Positions 4,332 through 9,021 of a DNA stretch of 9,021 nt are shown in pieces. Position numbers and translations under genes: made by a program. The notes under the pieces are model-generated. The model ran no database searches. It was not told the origin of the DNA and saw only the letters and a list, made by a program, of their open reading frames with translations. The DNA comes from Cellvibrionales bacterium UBA2618 (GTDB taxonomy: Bacteria > Pseudomonadota > Gammaproteobacteria > Pseudomonadales > Porticoccaceae). Within the stretch, counting starts at the first letter, position 1; each line of letters starts with the position of its first letter. Where the stretch lies: contig DDJS01000108.1 in NCBI GenBank assembly GCA_002339165.1, positions 1 through 9,021 of the forward strand. Reading direction: 5' to 3'.

Positions 4332-6104
4332 ATGACGACAATGAAGACCATGAGTTTTGACGCGGTAATCGTCGGCGGCGGCGGTTCTGGTATGCGTGCC
4401 GCGCTGCAGTTGGCGCAGTCAGGATACAAAACCGCTGTAATTACCAAAGTGTTTCCAACGCGCTCACACACAGTGTCAGCTCAGGGCGGCATCACTTGTG
4501 CTATTGCCAGCGATGATCCGGATGATCAGTGGCAATGGCACATGTACGACACCATCAAAGGATCTGACTTTATTGGTGATCAAGAGGCGATTGAATACAT
4601 GTGTTCCACCGGACCCGAAGCAGTGTTTGAGTTGGAGCACATGGGCTTACCGTTTTCTCGCACTGAATCTGGCCGGATTTATCAGCGCCCGTTTGGTGGT
4701 CAATCAAAAGATTATGGTAAGGGCGGTCAGGCGGCGCGGACGTGCGCAGCGGCCGACCGTACGGGTCATGCTCTGCTGCATACCCTGTATCAGGGGAATC
4801 TCAAAAATAACACAGTATTTTTGAATGAATGGTTTGCAGTTGACTTAGTGAAAAATGCCGATGATGCCGTGGTCGGCGTGATCGCGATCGACATCGAGTC
4901 TGGCGAGACTGTGTTCGTAAAGTCCAAGGCCACGGTGTTTGCTACCGGTGGTGCAGGGCGTATTTATGCTTCGACGACAAATGCTCACATCTGCACTGGC
5001 GACGGCATTGGTATGTCGCTGCGTGCCGGTTTCCCGGTTCAAGATATCGAGATGTGGCAGTTCCACCCAACCGGTATCGCTGGAGCTGGAACGCTGGTGA
5101 CCGAGGGTTGCCGCGGCGAGGGCGGGTATCTAATCAACAAAGACGGAGAGCGCTTTATGGAGCGCTATGCTCCGAATGCCAAAGATTTGGCCGGGCGCGA
5201 TGTGGTCGCCCGTTCGATGGTGCTGGAAATTCTCGAAGGTCGAGGTTGTGGCGAGGATGGCGACCATGTATTCCTCAAGCTCGATCACTTGGGCGAAGAG
5301 ACGTTAAATGCCAAATTGCCCGGCATTCTTGAACTTTCAAGAACCTTTGCCCATGTCGATCCAGTGGTCGAGCCGATTCCAGTGGTGCCTACTTGCCATT
5401 ACATGATGGGGGGTATTCCGACCAACGTAAATGGTCAGGCGCTGACCGTGGATCAAGACGGTAACGATCAAGTCATCGAGGGATTTTATGCCTGTGGAGA
5501 GGCCGCTTGTGTTTCAGTCCACGGTGCCAATCGCTTGGGCGGCAATTCGCTGCTCGACTTGGTGGTATTTGGCCGTGCTTCGGGTATGTTTATAGAGAAA
5601 TCGCTGCGCGAGGGTATCGATCTCAAAGATCCTCGAGAAGAGGATATCGAACGTGCGATGGCCGGCTTAATTGGATTAAATGATTCCTCAGGGGGTGAAC
5701 AGGCGTCCGTTTTGCGTGCCGAATTGCAGACCATTATGCAGAATTACTTTGGTGTTTTTCGCCGAGGCGACTATATGCGAGATGGCATAGCTAAGCTCAA
5801 TGAATTGAAAGTTCGCATAGATGCTGTGGCGCTGGATGATAAGAGCTTTGCTTTTAACACCGCGCGCATCGAGGCGTTGGAATTGCGGAATTTATTTGCT
5901 GTTGCAGAGGCTACTGCGGTTGCCGCAGAGGCACGAACGGAGAGTCGCGGTGCGCATGCCCGAGAAGATTATCAGGAGCGTGATGACGTCAACTGGCTGT
6001 GTCATTCGATGTTTTACCCCAGCGATAAATCGGTTGGTAAGCGCGACGTCAACTTTACTTTGAAGACCCGTGAGCACTTTGCACCCGTAGTGCGAACGTA
6101 TTAA
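4332..6104 (+). CDS. sdhA: Succinate dehydrogenase flavoprotein subunit (SdhA)
   Basis: This 590-aa catalytic subunit (588 in E. coli) oxidises succinate to fumarate on the inner face of the membrane and passes electrons to the SdhB clusters. The FAD dinucleotide fold is seen at VIVGGGGSGM (12-21). H46 in TRSHTVSAQGG is the expected covalent FAD attachment. Active-site residues are all present: H245 (WQFHPTG), R289 (AGRDVV), H356 (TCHYMMGG) and R401 (ANRLGGNSLLD), matching E. coli H242, R286, H354 and R399. The C-terminus carries the usual RGAHAREDY and FTLKTR segments. The start follows sdhD after 4 nt, with GGGGAA at 4317-4322 inside the sdhD end as ribosome-binding site. ATG codons at residues 4 and 7 are weaker alternatives. 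No oddity is seen. Confidence 0.97.
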   Translation: MTTMKTMSFDAVIVGGGGSGMRAALQLAQSGYKTAVITKVFPTRSHTVSAQGGITCAIASDDPDDQWQWHMYDTIKGSDFIGDQEAIEYMCSTGPEAVFELEHMGLPFSRTESGRIYQRPFGGQSKDYGKGGQAARTCAAADRTGHALLHTLYQGNLKNNTVFLNEWFAVDLVKNADDAVVGVIAIDIESGETVFVKSKATVFATGGAGRIYASTTNAHICTGDGIGMSLRAGFPVQDIEMWQFHPTGIAGAGTLVTEGCRGEGGYLINKDGERFMERYAPNAKDLAGRDVVARSMVLEILEGRGCGEDGDHVFLKLDHLGEETLNAKLPGILELSRTFAHVDPVVEPIPVVPTCHYMMGGIPTNVNGQALTVDQDGNDQVIEGFYACGEAACVSVHGANRLGGNSLLDLVVFGRASGMFIEKSLREGIDLKDPREEDIERAMAGLIGLNDSSGGEQASVLRAELQTIMQNYFGVFRRGDYMRDGIAKLNELKVRIDAVALDDKSFAFNTARIEALELRNLFAVAEATAVAAEARTESRGAHAREDYQERDDVNWLCHSMFYPSDKSVGKRDVNFTLKTREHFAPVVRTY

Positions 6105-6142
6105 GGCAGATTACTTTAATTGACCCCAAGGAATCCATAGTG

Positions 6143-6847
6143 ATGTTAACTGTGAGTATTTATCGGTATAACCCAGAGGTGGACGACGAGCCTTACATGC
6201 AGGATTTTGAGGTCGACACCCAAGGCAAAGACTTCATGGTGTTAGATGTGCTCGAGAAACTCAAGGTAGAGGATCCGACGTTGGTCTATCGCCGCTCCTG
6301 CCGCGAGGGCGTGTGTGGGTCGGATGGTATGAACATGTCGGGGAAAAATGGTCTCGCCTGTATCACGCCGATATCACAGGCGGTGAAAAATAATAAACTG
6401 ATTATACGTCCCCTTCCCGGGTTACCAGTGATCAGGGATCTGGTCATCGATATGGGCCAGTTTTACGCTCAGTATGAGAAGATTCAACCGTACATGATTA
6501 ACAACTCGCCAGCGCCTGCCATCGAGCGACTCCAGTCGCAAGAGGAGCGCGCTAAGCTGGATGGTCTCTATGAGTGCATTCTTTGCGCGTGCTGTTCGAC
6601 TGCTTGCCCATCTTTTTGGTGGAACCCAGATAAATTCATTGGCCCCTCTGGATTATTGCAGGCCTATCGGTTTTTGGCTGACAGCCGAGACACAGCCACC
6701 GAAGAAAGATTAGCAAAACTCGATGATCCCTTCAGTGTTTTTCGCTGTCATGGTATTATGAATTGCGTACAGGTATGCCCGAAGGGGCTCAACCCGACGC
6801 GTGCCATCGGGCACATCCGCAATATGTTGATTAGAAGCGCAACATAG
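6143..6847 (+). CDS. sdhB: Succinate dehydrogenase iron-sulfur subunit (SdhB)
   Basis: This 234-aa electron-transfer subunit carries electrons from the SdhA flavin to ubiquinone. Cluster ligands are complete: [2Fe-2S] by C53, C58, D61 and C73 (the Asp ligand as in E. coli); [4Fe-4S] by C145, C148, C151 and C212; [3Fe-4S] by C155, C202 and C208. The conserved PSFWWNPDKFIGP segment (156-168) includes the quinone-site Trp W160. The ATG at 6143 gives the MLTVSIYRYNP start typical of Pseudomonas-type SdhB. A GTG at 6140, one codon earlier, is closer to ideal spacing from AAGGA (6128-6132), so initiation could occur at either. It lies 38 nt after sdhA and 81 nt before sucA. Confidence 0.97.
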   Translation: MLTVSIYRYNPEVDDEPYMQDFEVDTQGKDFMVLDVLEKLKVEDPTLVYRRSCREGVCGSDGMNMSGKNGLACITPISQAVKNNKLIIRPLPGLPVIRDLVIDMGQFYAQYEKIQPYMINNSPAPAIERLQSQEERAKLDGLYECILCACCSTACPSFWWNPDKFIGPSGLLQAYRFLADSRDTATEERLAKLDDPFSVFRCHGIMNCVQVCPKGLNPTRAIGHIRNMLIRSAT

Positions 6848-6860
6848 GGTTTAATTTGTC

Positions 6861-6878
6861 GGCCATGTGATAATGGTC
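6861..6878 (+). promoter_or_regulatory. Hairpin and extended -10 motif between sdhB and sucA
   Basis: GGCCAT (6861-6866) can pair with ATGGTC (6873-6878) with one G-U pair around a 6-nt loop. The same stretch contains TGTGATAAT (6866-6874), an extended -10 promoter (TGn plus 5/6 of TATAAT) without a recognisable -35. It may be a weak internal promoter or a processing or attenuation structure for sucA. No T tract follows. Confidence 0.3.
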
Positions 6879-6928
6879 GGCAAGTTTCGGATACATTCAT
6901 AGCGCATTTCCACAGGGGACAGCGAGCC

Positions 6929-9021
6929 ATGTCAGAGGGCCTTATGGAGCGATTTCTTAGCTCCTCCCATTTTTCTGGTGGCAATGCCGCCTACATCGAA
7001 GACCTTTACGACACCTATCTACACGAACCCGAAGGGGTTCCCGACGAATGGAAGCTATTTTTCGATGCGTTGCCAAGGACCAACGGCAGCGCTCAGCCGG
7101 ACGTTTCTCACGCGACGATTGTGCAGCACTTCGAACTACTCGGACGCAGGCAAGCAAGACCTACGCCGGCCCCAGGGTCTGGCGGTATTCATTTGCAGCA
7201 TGAGCGCAAGCAAGTCAGAGTCGTTCAGTTGATCAGTTCTTACCGCTTTCGGGGACATCAAAAGGCCAATCTCGACCCGCTCGGTTTGATGGCGCGCAAG
7301 CTGGTGCCGGATCTCGAGCTGCACTTTCACGGCCTGACCCCCGCCGATTTAGAGACTACCTTCCAAACCTCACCGTTGTACATAGGCAAAGACGAGGCAA
7401 CGCTGCGGGAAATCATAGAATCGTTAGAAGAGACCTACTGTGGTAACTTGGGTCCCGAGTTTATGCACATTACTTCGTTTGCCGAAAAACAGTGGTTGGC
7501 ACAGCGCTTTGAGAGCGTGCGTTCCAAGCCCACCTACGATGACAAAGCACGCATCGATGTTCTGAATCGCCTGACCGCAGCAGAGGGTTTGGAAAAGCAC
7601 TTAGACTCCAAATACCCCGGAACCAAGCGTTTTGGTCTCGAGGGCGGTGAGAGCCTGATTCCTATGCTCGACTGTTTGGTGCGTCGCTCGGGTGAGTATG
7701 GTTGTAAAGAAATAGTGCTCGCGATGGCCCATCGCGGGCGCCTCAATGTGCTGGTCAACGTACTTGGTAAAAACCCTGCGGAAATGTTTGATGAGTTTGA
7801 GGGTAAGCGCTTGGTTAATACCTCAGGCGATGTTAAATATCACCAAGGTTTTTCTTCAAATGTGATGACGCCAGGCGGCGAGATTCATTTGGCGCTCGGC
7901 TTTAACCCTTCGCACTTGGAGATTTCTTGCCCCGTGGTGGTTGGCTCCGCGCGCGCTCGGCAAGACCGGCGCAACGATGAATCAGGTGAAAAGGTACTGC
8001 CCATTTTGTTGCATGGCGATGCAGCTTTTGCCGGGCAGGGCGTGGTCATGGAGACCTTCCAGTTGTCCCAAACCCGCGCCTACAAGACCGGTGGCACCAT
8101 TCACGTGGTGATCAATAACCAGGTCGGTTTTACCACCAGTCGACAGGACGATGCACGGTCGACTGAGTACTGTACCGATGTCGCGAAGATGGTGCAGGCG
8201 CCGATACTCCACGTCAACGGCGACAATCCCGATTCGGTCATGTTCGCGGCCATGCTGGCGATGGATTATCGCTATGAGTTTGGCAAGGACATCGTCATCG
8301 ATCTGGTATGTTACCGCCGTCGTGGCCACAACGAAACCGACGAGCCGTCGTCGACCCAACCGCTGATGTACAAGGCGATTAAGAACCATCCTACGACGCG
8401 ATCCTTCTATGCGCAAAAGCTGATTCAAGAGGGTGTTCTAACGCTCGAACAGTCCAAGGAAATGACCAATCTCTACCGTTCGAGCCTCGATCGCGGAGAA
8501 TTTGTGGTGCACAATTTGGTGAGTGAACCCGATCACGGCCTGTTTGTCGATTGGGCACCGTATCTCGGGCATCAGTGGCGCACTCCCGGAGACACTTCGG
8601 TGGCTCCAGTGGCACTGGCGAGTGTTGCCTCTCGAATCACCACGATACCGGATGATATCGTGGTACAGAGACAGGTTGCGAAGCTTTACGACGATCGAAG
8701 AAAAATGGCTGATGGCACGCTACCACTCAATTGGGGTATGGCTGAATTACTCAGTTATGGCACCTTGATCGAGGAGGGATATCCGATTCGCTTTACCGGT
8801 CAGGATGTTCGTCGTGGCACCTTCTCACACCGCCATGCAGCGGTTGTCAATCAAGAGAATGGTGATGATTATATCCCGCTGCAGCACATGGCCGACGATC
8901 AGGTCAGCTTCGATCTCTACGATTCGGTATTGTCCGAAGAAGCGGTGCTAGCTTTTGAGTACGGTTACTCGACAACTATGCCATCTGGATTAGTTATTTG
9001 GGAAGCGCAGTTTGGTGATTT
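6929..9021 (+). CDS. sucA: 2-oxoglutarate dehydrogenase E1 component (SucA), 3' end beyond window
   Basis: The open frame runs to the window end, with 697 complete codons of about 930 expected. SucA is the thiamine-diphosphate decarboxylase of the 2-oxoglutarate dehydrogenase complex and forms succinyl-dihydrolipoyl-E2 with SucB. Its N-terminus has the YIEDLYDTYL segment (22-31) and YRFRGHQKANLDPLG (105-119). Active-site blocks follow: H268 in MAHRGRLNVL, H329 in FNPSHLE, the ThDP/Mg motif with D364 in LHGDAAFAGQG through N397 in INNQVGFTT, YRRRGHNETDEPS near 440, and the start of the transketolase-like pyrimidine domain with GQDVRRGTFSHRHA. The start ATG 6929 has AGGGGA (6914-6919) 9 nt upstream; an ATG at 6944 is an alternative. 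It follows sdhB in the same direction, as in other gammaproteobacteria, where sucBCD come next. No frameshift is seen. Confidence 0.96.
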   Translation, partial: MSEGLMERFLSSSHFSGGNAAYIEDLYDTYLHEPEGVPDEWKLFFDALPRTNGSAQPDVSHATIVQHFELLGRRQARPTPAPGSGGIHLQHERKQVRVVQLISSYRFRGHQKANLDPLGLMARKLVPDLELHFHGLTPADLETTFQTSPLYIGKDEATLREIIESLEETYCGNLGPEFMHITSFAEKQWLAQRFESVRSKPTYDDKARIDVLNRLTAAEGLEKHLDSKYPGTKRFGLEGGESLIPMLDCLVRRSGEYGCKEIVLAMAHRGRLNVLVNVLGKNPAEMFDEFEGKRLVNTSGDVKYHQGFSSNVMTPGGEIHLALGFNPSHLEISCPVVVGSARARQDRRNDESGEKVLPILLHGDAAFAGQGVVMETFQLSQTRAYKTGGTIHVVINNQVGFTTSRQDDARSTEYCTDVAKMVQAPILHVNGDNPDSVMFAAMLAMDYRYEFGKDIVIDLVCYRRRGHNETDEPSSTQPLMYKAIKNHPTTRSFYAQKLIQEGVLTLEQSKEMTNLYRSSLDRGEFVVHNLVSEPDHGLFVDWAPYLGHQWRTPGDTSVAPVALASVASRITTIPDDIVVQRQVAKLYDDRRKMADGTLPLNWGMAELLSYGTLIEEGYPIRFTGQDVRRGTFSHRHAAVVNQENGDDYIPLQHMADDQVSFDLYDSVLSEEAVLAFEYGYSTTMPSGLVIWEAQFGD

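Noticed and set aside
7982..8428. 148-aa open frame on the minus strand inside sucA
   Set aside because: It lies opposite the ThDP-binding core of SucA, whose motifs (LHGDAAF, INNQVGF, YRRRGHNE) are intact on the plus strand. The antisense product shows no recognisable domain and is a codon-bias shadow.
1..9021. CRISPR arrays, tRNA or rRNA genes, insertion sequences, prophage or defence systems
   Set aside because: No regularly spaced repeats, no tRNA-like cloverleaf sequence, and no transposase or integrase frames were seen. Nearly all of the sequence is accounted for by TCA-cycle genes, miaE and short intergenic regions.

Overview
The window is a chromosomal block of tricarboxylic acid (TCA) cycle genes from a gammaproteobacterium. 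The gltA and sdhCDAB proteins closely resemble those I remember from Pseudomonas and E. coli. A MiaE-type tRNA hydroxylase and a classical AcnB N-terminus point the same way. A marine Cellvibrionales-like or Alteromonadales-like host is possible, but I cannot prove the order.

Layout from left to right. Positions 1-723 (minus strand) hold two tandem aconitase B relatives. Read in the direction of transcription, the first is a 67-residue stump of a classical AcnB N-terminus (723-520). It overlaps by 4 nt the start of a second, divergent AcnB-type gene (from 523). That second frame stops at TAA 49-47, yet AcnB-like sequence continues in the same frame to the window edge, so it looks like a nonsense-interrupted gene (or a sequencing error). 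Positions 724-1061 are a divergent intergenic region with a perfect 10-bp inverted repeat and weak promoter candidates. At 1062-1682 (plus) lies miaE. The convergent gap 1683-1889 holds hairpins and a perfect palindrome but no gene. At 1890-3179 (minus) lies gltA. The 400-bp gap between gltA and sdhC carries two good sigma-70-type promoters pointing outwards and a structured sdhC leader. From 3585 to the right edge (plus) run sdhC, sdhD, sdhA, sdhB and a sucA truncated by the window end; the four sdh genes are tightly packed or overlapping, and sucA follows after 81 nt.

Function. GltA makes citrate from oxaloacetate and acetyl-CoA. Aconitase would make isocitrate, although the copy seen here appears broken. 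SucA is the E1 subunit of 2-oxoglutarate dehydrogenase. SdhCDAB oxidises succinate to fumarate and reduces ubiquinone in the membrane. MiaE hydroxylates the ms2i6A37 base of tRNAs; in Salmonella its loss has been tied to growth on TCA dicarboxylates, so its position here may matter.

The core genes are ordinary and intact. The unusual part is the left end: the acnB stump, the adjacent non-orthologous acnB-type gene, and its in-frame stop. I see no CRISPR array, tRNA, rRNA, insertion sequence or prophage.
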